Positions 13,461 to 22,739 of a DNA stretch of 64,000 nucleotides are shown in pieces (position 1 is the first letter of the stretch; each line of letters opens with the position of its first letter). A program made the translations under genes and the position numbers. The notes beneath the pieces are model-generated. The model did no database searches. It was not told the DNA's origin and saw nothing but the letters and a program-made list of their open reading frames with translations. The DNA lies in NCBI GenBank assembly GCA_963555705.1, contig OY743192.1, forward strand, positions 50,001 to 114,000, in the 5' to 3' direction. The DNA is from Ligustrum vulgare (lineage: Eukaryota > Streptophyta > Magnoliopsida > Lamiales > Oleaceae).

Positions 13461-15230
13461 GCAATCAAACGGATGCAGCAATCAAAGGGCTGCCATTAAT
13501 TAGTCTAACGCGCACTACGGCTTTTCTTCCTCTCCCTATGGTCGAGCTATTTTCAATACCTTGGTCTACTATCGATGATTTTCTTAGAAGAACTGCGGCA
13601 AGTTTGAAAGCATGATTTGTGAAGCTTGAACAAGCGCCTCTCTGGGGTATCTATAGAAAGCAGATTCTCCTCGCAAGGTGGTCAAAATGGCATGATGAGA
13701 ACAAATGGTAGGAATGACCAGGAATTCGTCCTAAAGTATGTGTCATAGGCTGACCGCACGAGTAGATCTGGCAGGGTATGGTCCCTCGCCTCTATGCCCG
13801 TTTCCTTCATGGGATCGCCCGATTTCAATTGAGATGTTCCCCAGGGTAAAGTCCCGGTTTCTATACAGAGATATGCCCATCAGATGAAAGTTTTTCACGG
13901 TCTCCAGGAACCTTGTTTGACTATTCTATTTTCATAGGCAAGACTAACTAGTAGTTCCAAAGAAAGGAGCATCTGGCATAGGCAGCAAGCCTTGGGCTCC
14001 GTATGATCGGTTCTTTTTTCACATGTAGGTTCCTCCGCAGCAAAGATGGTATGGTCGGCTTGCGCTCTTACTTGGAAGTGGTCTCAGTAGCGAAGTCAAT
14101 ATAGAGGGTAGTCCTCCTAGCTAGGAAGTATAAGATTCATCTTACGATTTGTTTTTACTACGTATCATTAAGAACTAGAATACTAGGGCAAGCCCCGTTC
14201 CTCAATCGAAAGTCAAATCACCAAGCAAAAGGTAGGAATTGGGCACCGGAGAATGAAACTTTTACAATCTGGATGTACTTCCGCTGTCAAAATGAGAGTT
14301 TCAGGCACCTTGTGGGGAATCATTCGATGTCGGAACCATGTTATATAAAGAGTCTTTCCCACTAGATTTTAATAGATATGCATTCCAGACATCAGCTTAG
14401 GCGCGAGTAACATACCCCCTATGGGGAAAGATTCCTACCTAAATAAACTCTTTCGGCTTCGGTACCCCTTTGCATATGTGAGTAGAAGCCTACATTCTCA
14501 AGCTATGCCGGTTCGATTTCTAGATCCTAGAAACAAGGGATTCTTTCTCTTTGGTCTTCGGTTCAGAACGAGAATCCAGTCCTGCAGGAGGTGCTTTCAG
14601 AGGCCCGGATCAGCATCTGAGTCAGTGTCATACTATTCATGATCAATTATTTCAACCGGGAAGATACCTAGTAGTTAAAAAAACTTTCAAAAGGGCTATA
14701 GGCCAGCCTAACATAAAGAGGAATAATCGTACTACCCACATTGTTTGCCTTTCGACAGAAACATTTCCCTTAACCGTAGTAGGCGAGCAGGTAAACTATA
14801 TGGGCTGTTTCCAGAGGCATTCTTTAAAGCATCAAAACTAAGTCTTTCACTGGCAGTCCCCGGGAAAGCTGTCTCGACCCGGCCAAAAAACGCAATTTCG
14901 ACTCATCAAGATTCAATCTATTTGGGGGGTGCCCGACCCAGGTATGGATTTTTGTCTTCTTCGTATGGGATATAACCCCGCAAGGTGGAGTACCGTACCA
15001 CAAGGTTTTTATTCCTACTTCAAAGTCAATGCCTATGAAACATGTTGTCAATAGCAAGGTGAATAGGAGGGCACGGTTAAGCAAGTAAGCGAAGGCTCTC
15101 TCTCTCGCTCTGTGGTCTTGTGTAAAGCCTTTCCGCCCATTATTGATCTTCATTCTAAGTGAGCAGGTCGAAAGCAGTTGAGGATGGGATTGTACGTGCT
15201 CAAAATCCGGTACATTCCTTTTGTTTTCTG
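13460..15230. other. intergenic or possible intron interior
   Basis: No gene recognised. The 138-codon minus-strand ORF at 14824-15240 has no family motif. If the group II intron 3' end proposed at 15235 is real, part of this block could be the body of that intron. Confidence 0.35.
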
Positions 15231-15234
15231 TTAG

Positions 15235-15335
15235 GAGCAATAAGTATGATGGGTGGTAACTATCTTGTACGGTTCGGGGGGTTGTATGCCGGACGACTGC
15301 TCCACCGACCCCCGATGGAGCTCCGGCATTGTTAT
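15235..15335 (+). other. possible degenerate group II intron domain V/VI
   Basis: The segment 15235-15275 begins GAGC and ends GTACGGTTC, as the two strands of a group II intron domain V do. GATGG and CTATC can form the upper helix. It is longer than the canonical 34 nt because several extra bases follow GAGC, so the lower helix is imperfect. The next 60 nt are GC-rich and foldable, as a domain VI would be. A downstream exon cannot be identified, so this is either a decayed intron end or a chance resemblance. Confidence 0.3.
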
Positions 15336-15458
15336 AAATGAGACCATAGTGGCAAAAAAGTAATCTAACTTAACTTGAAGAGCTTGCCGGGATGGTGGCT
15401 TGGTAAGCAAATCACCAATTCTCTTGTAGTTTCTTTTTTCTCTTCTTTCTTTTTCAAA

Positions 15459-15537
15459 GTCGCGATTAGAATAAATGGTAGTTCGCTGTGATTGTATTCA
15501 TTTCCCAGAGGTGCTGGTTCGACTCCAGCTCGTGACA
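15459..15537 (+). ncRNA. tRNA-like element (t-element or tRNA pseudogene)
   Basis: The geometry of a tRNA is present. The acceptor strand at 15459-15465 (GTCGCGA) pairs with 15530-15536 (TCGTGAC) over 7 bp with one G-T pair. A D-arm has GAAT at 15469-15472 pairing with GTTC at 15481-15484 around an 8-nt loop containing GG. A perfect 5-bp T-stem has GCTGG at 15513-15517 and CCAGC at 15525-15529 around a 7-nt TTCGACT loop, directly abutting the acceptor stem. The anticodon arm does not form a 5-bp stem with a 7-nt loop, so this is unlikely to decode. Such structures, called t-elements, act as RNase P/RNase Z processing signals in plant mitochondrial transcripts. A dead tRNA gene is the alternative. 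Confidence 0.5.
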
Positions 15538-15539
15538 AG

Positions 15540-16390
15540 GCCTTTTTGGTCATATACCTTGGTCTTGCTTGTTATTGTTATATTCAGTTCCTTTTTTCTT
15601 CCCCCGCTAGGGTTCACTTCTTTCTCCTTACCTGGAAGCCTGGAAGCGGCTAGGCTAAGAAGAGGAAGCAAAGGCCGAAGAAAGACCTTCCACACGACTG
15701 CTCTTCTTTCCTGTTTGCTGTAACTGTAAACAGCCGATTTGCTTATTCAACAACTCTCTAATCAGTTTGGGCACTAGGCAGTAATAACTGGTAAGGTTAG
15801 TACGGACCCTTTTCAAAGGTCACTAGAGTGGCTCCCGTCTTTCCTCACTCGAGGTCTAGCTTTCCCTTGGATTACTTTGCATCCTTCCTGCTTGAAGGAA
15901 AGTGCCGCACTATTTTTAGCCACTCGGAGATAGCCTTTTCGATCTTATTGGCTTAAGCAGACCATTCGTGAGCAGATAAGATCAAAGAAAGCAACCTAAA
16001 AAGTCATCCACACCTTTGACTCCCTTTAGAGTATTAATGATGTCGTTCTCTAGTTATAACTAGAGGGATATCGTAGAACTTTTATGGCTGGGTTGTGGCA
16101 CTACTTTCTGTAGGAAATCCCATGAATAGAATCACCTTTAATGCAATTAAGGACCTATTCAATGCCGTTCTACTGGCTGTATGTATTCGGACTTTGGTTG
16201 ACCGAAAACCTCTCATAGCTGTAGGTAAGTCATAAAAGCGAACGATAATCCACAGGTAATGACACCTCTTTCACGCAGACAATCTTACAGAATCAAGATG
16301 GGAGAGTAGCGTCTGCAAATGGCAAAAATAGAGAAGAGGGAAATCCTAAATCCTATGGAATACTCTATTCAACCAAATAACATTAAACTA
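15540..16390. other. spacer upstream of the RT-like ORF pair
   Basis: No gene recognised. It contains the 18-bp palindrome at 16048-16065 and becomes AT-rich from about 16320, suggesting that the foreign segment carrying the next two ORFs begins near there. Confidence 0.45.
16048..16065. other. 18-bp perfect palindrome
   Basis: CTCTAGTTATAACTAGAG is its own reverse complement. It lies about 330 nt upstream of the RT-like ORF. It could be a protein-binding site or simply a chance palindrome. Confidence 0.5.
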
Positions 16391-16394
16391 AATC

Positions 16395-17750
16395 ATGACA
16401 CATACATTGATTAGAGGAATCAGTATTAAAAAGGCTATGTACGTAACTGCTAGATATTATACTAATGATGGGAGATATTTAAGAGAAGATAACATATATC
16501 ACATGAATAGTAAATTTATTAGAGGTTATATGTTTAATGGTTCTCTTGTTAATGGTTATATGTCTAATTGTTATCTTTTATCTAATAAGTTATTAATATC
16601 TCGATCATATGGTACTCCTATAAGCAAATCTGAAAAGGGTAATGTTGATGATCAAATGAAAATGGAAAGCGATTGTTATCAAGATTATTATGATACTCTT
16701 GTTAATAAAGAGGATTATGAGATAAGATTATATAAGCAAACCATATTATATAAGCAAACTAATGGTCATTCAGATAATGAAATAAATCCTTATTATGAAA
16801 TAAATCCTTCATATCGAATTCTATCTTATGGTACAGATTCATGTACTATTCCTTTTTGTTCCTTGGAACGTCTTGTGTACGATATTGGGGTTGGCTATTC
16901 AGAGTTATCAGATCTATTTCCTGAATTGACGATTAATGAAGTGAGATCCATTCAAACTAGAATATTAATGGGTACATATAAACTGTCTGAGGTGAAACTT
17001 AATGTCTTCATGGATAAGGATGATCCTCAACCAGTTAAGTACAACCACATAATGCTTGTGAAGAATAGGAATTGCCCCAAATATTTGGCTTTCAGTTCAG
17101 TACCAGAGGACCGCCTTGTGTTAATGGCGCTCGGTCGAATGGTAAACCTAAGTATTTTAGAGACAGACTATATGTTGGAGAATTCTTATGGCTTTAAAGT
17201 GGATTGGTATCATTATTATGAGCAAATAGTCTGTGGTAGAGAAAAAGCGTTAAGAGTTTATATAATAGACCTGAGTACCTCAATTAAGATTCTGGATATA
17301 GATCATTTATTGTGGAAACTTTCATTTATAGTTCAAGATGAGAAGATTATGGAGTTACTCTATTCTTTCTTAAATTTACCTGTCCAGGATGCTACTGGAT
17401 TAGACTATTCTTCTAATTATTTTATGAAAATCCCTTCCACAGTCTTTCTTACTGATGTACTATTTAATTTAGCCTTATCCGAGTGTGATTTTTGGTTTCA
17501 ACGATTATTTCGAGAATTAAACTATACTAGGTTTCTTCATGAGATTATCGTGACTTTCCCCTCTTCTAAAGAGCCTAAAATGAGCATCGATAAGTTCGAA
17601 AAACAACTAGTAAAGTTACTTGAGACTTGTCAATTATCTGGTAAGATATGGATGCTTTGTCCTGGAGACCGACCTGTTCCTTGTTATGGTGGTCATATTT
17701 GTGTCAGCCAAGAGGGCTTAATTCAAGTGATGAAGAAAAAACCAGAATAA
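16395..17750 (+). CDS. stand-alone reverse-transcriptase-like protein, catalytic box degenerate
   Basis: A 451-residue uninterrupted AT-rich ORF. The N-terminal 150 residues are rich in Tyr and Asn and unrecognised. From about residue 190 the order of segments follows group II intron reverse transcriptases/maturases: GTYKLSEVKLNVF (193-205), KYLAFSSVPEDRLVLMAL (229-246) in the place of the RPLGIPT..DRxxQ block, SYGF (264-267), IIDLSTSIKILDIDH (290-304) in the place of the first palm block with an Asp at 292, then IPSTVFLTDVLFNLALSECD (346-365) in the place of GIPQGxxxSPLLxNxxLxxLD. The box that should read YADD is FLHE (380-383). A C-terminal segment corresponds to the region after the palm. 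Loss of the metal-binding Asp pair suggests no polymerase activity, so an RNA-binding or splicing role is possible. No intron surrounds it. The ATG at 16395 is the first in frame. The assignment is by motif order only. Confidence 0.6.
   Translation: MTHTLIRGISIKKAMYVTARYYTNDGRYLREDNIYHMNSKFIRGYMFNGSLVNGYMSNCYLLSNKLLISRSYGTPISKSEKGNVDDQMKMESDCYQDYYDTLVNKEDYEIRLYKQTILYKQTNGHSDNEINPYYEINPSYRILSYGTDSCTIPFCSLERLVYDIGVGYSELSDLFPELTINEVRSIQTRILMGTYKLSEVKLNVFMDKDDPQPVKYNHIMLVKNRNCPKYLAFSSVPEDRLVLMALGRMVNLSILETDYMLENSYGFKVDWYHYYEQIVCGREKALRVYIIDLSTSIKILDIDHLLWKLSFIVQDEKIMELLYSFLNLPVQDATGLDYSSNYFMKIPSTVFLTDVLFNLALSECDFWFQRLFRELNYTRFLHEIIVTFPSSKEPKMSIDKFEKQLVKLLETCQLSGKIWMLCPGDRPVPCYGGHICVSQEGLIQVMKKKPE
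16728..16809 (+). repeat. two successive 18-nt-period in-frame duplications
   Basis: TTATATAAGCAAAC occurs at 16728-16741 and 16746-16759, and ATGAAATAAATCCTT at 16777-16791 and 16795-16809. Both have an 18-nt period, adding six codons each and keeping the frame of the RT-like ORF (LYKQTILYKQT and EINPYYEINPSY in the protein). Confidence 0.8.
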
Positions 17751-18550
17751 TGACAACAACAACAATGAACTACTTCGTGAGCAAAAATAAACAAATAAAG
17801 ATTCATAGACAACTAAAACTGAGGAGAGTAAGCAAAATGAAACGATTGTTTCGTAAGCTTCATAAGTATTTATTTTATCGTGTTCCAGTGACAAACCATC
17901 TAAATATAGTTGATTTAAATCTCTTTAAAAGTGTCAAATTGGGACCTCTAAAGGTTCCTCCCCGTTCTTTTGATGGTCGTCCCACTGTCTTAGTCAAATC
18001 TCCCCCATTTGCTTCTTATAAGATGGTCCATAGGTTATTTAATAGAATGCAAGGAGTGGATTCTGTCTTAGCTGTTGTATCCGCGAGGTCTTTGAGGTCT
18101 TTAGAGCCTGAGTTTAGGTCGTCTCTCTCAGGTTCTGCTCTGGAAACTATCCCCGAAGAAGATCCCAATGAAGTAAGCATGGTTAGTACACCCCCTCCTG
18201 AGATAGGTTGCGTAGAGGAACTTCTTCTAGGTTTCTTTCTAGTAGCAGCCATTAAAATAAGTGCAACTAATCCTTCTTTTCTTCTTGACTCCCTTCAGTA
18301 CGCTTTGGAGCAGATGGAGCAAAGCGAAGGAATTGAAGCAGTTAGGAATCTTATGATGGGTAGCGGGGATGAAATACAATCAAGACTGTCAGAGTATTTG
18401 GTGGATTCCAGTCCTCCGGTAGAAATAGCTCCGATAGATGAGTTAGATGAAGAAGTTGTTGCCCGTGGAAGACACATGATGTTCAAGCTTGTATGTGTCA
18501 CTTACACTGTCGCACTAGCAGTTATTTTATTTAACTCCTTTTATCGTTAA
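17750..18550 (+). CDS. unidentified protein with C-terminal membrane segment
   Basis: The ORF is open from 17648, but the sensible start is the ATG at 17750-17752, which overlaps the stop of the RT-like ORF in a TAATG arrangement and gives 266 residues. The N-terminal 40 residues are strongly basic, with several Lys/Arg clusters. The middle is acidic and Ser/Pro-rich. The last 25 residues contain an uncharged stretch (CVTYTVALAVILFNSFY), probably a single membrane-spanning tail anchor. I recognise no family. The tight overlap and shared AT-rich composition suggest the two ORFs moved together and are co-transcribed. Hypothesis only: the protein could bind nucleic acid through its basic N-terminus at the inner membrane. 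Confidence 0.55.
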   Translation: MTTTTMNYFVSKNKQIKIHRQLKLRRVSKMKRLFRKLHKYLFYRVPVTNHLNIVDLNLFKSVKLGPLKVPPRSFDGRPTVLVKSPPFASYKMVHRLFNRMQGVDSVLAVVSARSLRSLEPEFRSSLSGSALETIPEEDPNEVSMVSTPPPEIGCVEELLLGFFLVAAIKISATNPSFLLDSLQYALEQMEQSEGIEAVRNLMMGSGDEIQSRLSEYLVDSSPPVEIAPIDELDEEVVARGRHMMFKLVCVTYTVALAVILFNSFYR

Positions 18551-18554
18551 TTCA

Positions 18555-19785
18555 ATGCCCTAGTCTTTTAGCGGACTCAAGGTGACTTCTAACCAGGAGT
18601 TTCTCAGAGCACACAATAAAGAGTGCCGTTGGCTACTCTGATTTCGGGGTAATCTCAATAGTCTGATAGCCTATGTCAGGTAGTTACAAGTGAGATAGAT
18701 GTGTAACTAACCTCTAAAACAAAGCCAAGGCCCGCCGATTGAAGGGTAAGAGACGGTAACCGGTTAGCGAGCGGTGTCGGTAGGCGAAACAGTGCCTTTG
18801 TCGGCTTAGAAACAATTCCCTCGATAAGCGCTATAGAAGAGTGAAGAAGCCTATACGCGATAGGCGAGAGGCTCTACCGCGGGAAGAGCCCAAATGCGCG
18901 AGCAAGAGCTTACCATTTTATTTGTTAAAAGACCTTAATGAAGGAAGGCTTTTTTCCACCGAAACTATAGAATCATGCTTCGCCTGGCTGCAGCAGCAGA
19001 CACCCAAGCATCAACTCATCCTTTCGAATAAAGCTGAGCAAACCAAAGCTTATCACTGCTTGCTTCTCAAGTGAAGGATAAGATCTTAGCCTACTCGGCT
19101 GGCATGATTGAAGGAGATGCCCCGCCCTAACTCATATCTTCCTTCCTCTGGGACATTGGTGCACTTGCAAAGTACTCCTATCCGCTTGTAGAGAGTCTTT
19201 CTCCGACCTTTGAAGTTGAACACTTTCTCAATTGTGAGCTGGAAAGTGAGTCTGAAGCGAGTTGGTATGGTCTAGGGCTTCCGATTTACAGGCTATGAGA
19301 AGGCCTTCCAATTCTTTCATAATCGTTCGAAGAAGTGGCCGAAGAAGGACCGGCTGGAGAGTAAGTAGTACTAAAGTCTGTTGGTAGGTAGGGTCAAGTT
19401 GTTGAGGGTTCCAAACCTCTATAGTAAGTAAATAAAGCATAGAAAAAGTGCGCTCTATAGCTAGCTCCAATTGAACAGGTTGAGGAGAAGAGCTAGTTCC
19501 CTTTTTCACTACGTAAGCCTCGGGATAGTTAACATTTCACGAGAGTGGAAGAGCTTATTTCACACGAAACCAATCCGAAAAGAAAGATATGAAAAAGATC
19601 ACCTCACTGCACTCGCCCCCACCCATTCTTTGATTGGTGAAGCGGCGAGACTATTCCGTCCATGAAATCAAACTACTTTGTTGTAGATCCAGACTGAAAG
19701 ACATGCATGCTCAAATTCAACGAAGAAGCTCTGAGGAAATGTATGATGGCATTGAACCCTGTAGAAAGTGATGGCGAACGAAGTG
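18555..19785. other. intergenic mitochondrial-type DNA
   Basis: No gene recognised between the two-ORF segment and the copia remnant. The ORFs are short and overlap on opposite strands. Confidence 0.5.
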
Positions 19786-19789
19786 CCAA

Positions 19790-20083
19790 ATGTGAGTAAG
19801 GCTATTTCGATATCTTTTGTTCGTTCATGAAACACATCATTGTGTGCTATTTTGATAGCACTCTTGTTGTCACAAAAGAGAATAGTAGGCCCAGAAAAAG
19901 TGACTCCATATCTTTAAGTAACCATCGCAACAAAATAATCTCTGATGTAGTATCAGCAAGAGCCCTATTCTGCACTAGAGCGAGCAACCACTGTCTCTTT
20001 CTTGCTCTTACAAGATAGTTGAGAGTCACCGAAGAAAAGGCAAAAGCCAGTAGTGGAGCGACGATCTGTAACATCACCAGCAT
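19790..20083 (-). pseudogene. copia RNase H fragment
   Basis: The minus-strand translation contains [19 protein letters not shown] and, after a frame change, [18 protein letters not shown]. These match the plant copia RNase H blocks AEYRALAxxxAEIxWLRxLL and CDNxSAIxIAxNPVxHERTKHIE. It closes the element on its 3' side; no 3' LTR is recognised. Confidence 0.85.
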
Positions 20084-20229
20084 TAATACCTTACTTCAGC
20101 TTTCATTTAAGAGGTAGGGGTTGCCAAGCTTGACTAATAGAATAGTGGTAGGTAGTAATGGCAAGGTTTGCAGAATAGTCAAGCTTTTAGATATCTCAAA
20201 ATACGTTTAGCAGCTACTAAATGAGGGAC

Positions 20230-20745
20230 CGAGGAGACTTCATAAACTTGTCTACAAGTCCAAGAGCAAACGAAATCTCTGGGCGAGTCAGAGTGAAGTA
20301 CTGGAGACCGCCCACCATACATACTCCTATAGGCCGACGGATCTGATAGCAGCTCACCATCATGAGAATACAGCTTGGCATTAAGCTGGAGTCACACGGG
20401 GCAACCTGTGAAGCATTCCATGGCGGCTTATAAGATCCATGGCGTACTTCTGCTGAGTTAGATGCATACCCGGAGACCGAAAAACTTCAATCCCGGTTAG
20501 AGGACCAAGATCTTGCTTCGTTTGATGAATAGCAGCAGAATCATTGCCGGTAATATATATATATATACTTCAATGGCAAGGATGGATATACCTGAAGCGC
20601 TTGACAAAGAAATAAGGTGTGATCCAGCTGAACTACTAACATTAGATAGTAGTGCTGGGCTGAATTTTTCAAAGTCTATTTGAGTTGAGTCCATAGAGAG
20701 CTGAAGAAAGCTTACACAAATAGTCTGGATGAATAGAGTCTTCAA
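20230..20745 (-). pseudogene. copia RT palm/connection, YVDD replaced by TA repeat
   Basis: The minus strand reads SGISILAIEV, then a TA microsatellite, then GNDSAAIHQTKQDLGPL in a shifted frame, followed by QQKYAMDLI and GGLQYFTLTRPEISFAL. These are the segments flanking YVDD and the RT-RNase H connection of copia elements. The YVDD codons themselves are replaced by TATATA repeats (20553-20567). Confidence 0.8.
20553..20567. repeat. TA dinucleotide microsatellite
   Basis: About seven AT units lie inside the copia RT remnant, exactly where the catalytic YVDD codons would be. They put the flanking coding segments out of frame with each other. Confidence 0.85.
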
Positions 20746-20769
20746 CCTACCGGTTTACCGAGGGTTAGG

Positions 20770-21145
20770 ATCAAGGGCTTCTTTGAGATCTCCGTGAAGG
20801 AAAGCGTTCTTGACGTCTAACTGGGATGAGAGTTGGGCCAGCGCTGAATGTAAGCGGGTGCGAATGGTACCATTTTGAGCAACCGGACTGAACGTGACGT
20901 CTCGGCATAATATGGACCATACTCTTTTTCATAGCCTTGAGCAAGCAGGCGAGCTTTCTTACTAATGAGAAAAGCCTTTTGCTACAAGCCGTTTGTACCT
21001 CTATATAAAAAACCATCTTACTTGTATTTGATTTTGTAAGCCCATCTTGACCCAACAATGTTTTTGTCGGGTGGTGGAAAGACCAGATCCCAGGTTTCAT
21101 TCTTTTGAAGAGCATCCCTTTTTTTCTAAGATAGCTCCTTTCCAA
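20770..21145 (-). pseudogene. copia reverse transcriptase fingers, frameshifted
   Basis: Pieces in different minus-strand frames correspond to NxTWDLV, YKIKY...G.IERYKxRLVAKG, an ETFSPVA-like block and LDVKNAFLHGDLKE near 20780. This is the standard N-terminal half of copia RT. At least three frame changes are needed to follow it, so it is a pseudogene. Confidence 0.8.
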
Positions 21146-21659
21146 TTCTCATCAGATTTGGCTTTCTCGTAAGATAAGAGTCCGGTTCTATGATTTTATA
21201 GATTTCTGAAAGACTTGTGCTCAAGTCAAGAGAGTAGGAACCATAGGAGAAAAATCGATCAATAGGAGTGTGGCTTTTCTGAGATTTTGAGAAGGAGATA
21301 ATGGGCCCTGAGACTAAGGAGCTTCAGACAATTGATTGGATACCAGCATTCACTTGCTTATCGTAGAGGCTGTCAGTCTGAGAATGGGCTGTGACGTGGA
21401 CTGGCCATGCCTGAGCATGGGCTGCTGAAAATCCGAAGATGAATGCTGCTGTAACATCACTCCAGGCTGCTGCTGCTGAGACGTGGAGGACCGCAGTAGA
21501 GCCCCCTATGTTGTAAGTGGTTGGGGCTGAGGTGTGGAGGACATGGACTGCTGCAACGGCTTAAATTCATGAATGGCTTTCAGCTGCTGCAGCTCTTCAT
21601 TCTCCCCCAAAATTGGAGCCGAATCCAAAAATCCTAGAATAGAAGAGAAAAATCGACTT

Positions 21660-21938
21660 TCATCAAACCGGCCCTTTATGTTTATGTTCTTCACTATATC
21701 CAACAAGAACGATTTTCTTTTGAGAAAACTTCTTTCTTTGTGAAGCATCAATATGAGGAAAACAGAGACATCCAAAGGCTTTGAAATAGGAATAGTCTGG
21801 AATCTTTTGAAAAAGCTTTTGATGAGGGGAGTCACCAGCAATAGTCGACGATGGCAATCAGTAATTCATATGCACTGCTTTATTAAAGGCTTCGGCCCAG
21901 AGGTACTGAGGAACTTTGCTTGCATCAGTTTTTAGCAG
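21660..21938 (-). pseudogene. copia integrase C-terminal fragment
   Basis: The minus-strand translation contains VPQYLWAEAF, then an in-frame stop, then YSYFKAFGCLCFP and IVLVGYSEEHKHKG. These match the plant copia integrase signatures WAEA, FGCLCFP and FLGYS..HKGY. The catalytic core lies upstream in the element and is missing. Confidence 0.85.
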
Positions 21939-22149
21939 TCTAAGTGATGTGCCTTTTAATAAGGGAGGCAAGCAAGCCACTGATCTAACACTCAATCGAA
22001 ACTTGTTCCATTGCACTTATGGTTATACTTATTACCTACTAAATCTCTTTACGTTCCCCAACACAAATGCAAAAAAACACAATGCAACTTTGCTGAAAGT
22101 TAAAACGGAGGGCACTAATCCTTTAAACAAGATAACAACAGTCCTTTGG

Positions 22150-22480
22150 AAACAAAAAAAAACAATCTATTCGAGGGGGAAATGAGAGATATTTTGTTTC
22201 ACCACAGAAAATTATTTGATTCTTGTCTTTCAAAGAATTTCCATGATACATCAGAACAATCATTTATAGGATTCCTAAGAGCAGATTCATCTTTTTGACT
22301 ATCTGTATTTGGTGCAGTCATTTGATTTGGTAATCAAAATAATAATGAATAGAAAAGCAATGGCTTGTTCGTCTATCTACGGCCAATCTACGGTAGAAGA
22401 GAAGGTTCCATCGGAACAATTATTTATTTCAGTTCAGAGTTCCTCCTTTCTTTTATTTTTTCAATAACTCCTATACACTA
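22150..22480 (-). other. possible plastid-derived flank of psbA
   Basis: This AT-rich stretch lies immediately downstream of the psbA stop codon on the minus strand. It includes a GGTTCCATCGGAACAATTAT word that resembles plastid trnH-psbA spacer sequence. The trnH gene is not found here. The boundary on the low-coordinate side is uncertain. Confidence 0.4.
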
Positions 22481-22487
22481 AGATCGG

Positions 22488-22736
<249 letters not shown>

Positions 22737-22739
22737 TTA

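Larger units (their letters stand above)
19790..21940 (-). mobile_element. Ty1/copia retrotransposon remnant A (integrase end to RNase H)
   Basis: Read on the minus strand, the pol order of a plant copia element is recognisable in broken frames: integrase C-terminal region (21940-21660), RT fingers (about 21145-20770), RT palm and connection (about 20745-20230) and RNase H (about 20083-19790). No gag, protease or LTR is seen. Numerous frameshifts and stops make it non-functional. Copia fragments are known nuclear-derived immigrants in angiosperm mitochondrial genomes. Confidence 0.85.

Noticed and set aside
14824..15240. 138-codon minus-strand ORF
   Set aside because: No family motif, and it lies across the possible intron/domain V region with plus-strand structure; judged a chance ORF.
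17648..17749. Upstream extension of the second ORF
   Set aside because: Overlaps the conserved C-terminal part of the RT-like ORF; the ATG at 17750 is the better start because it forms the TAATG overlap.
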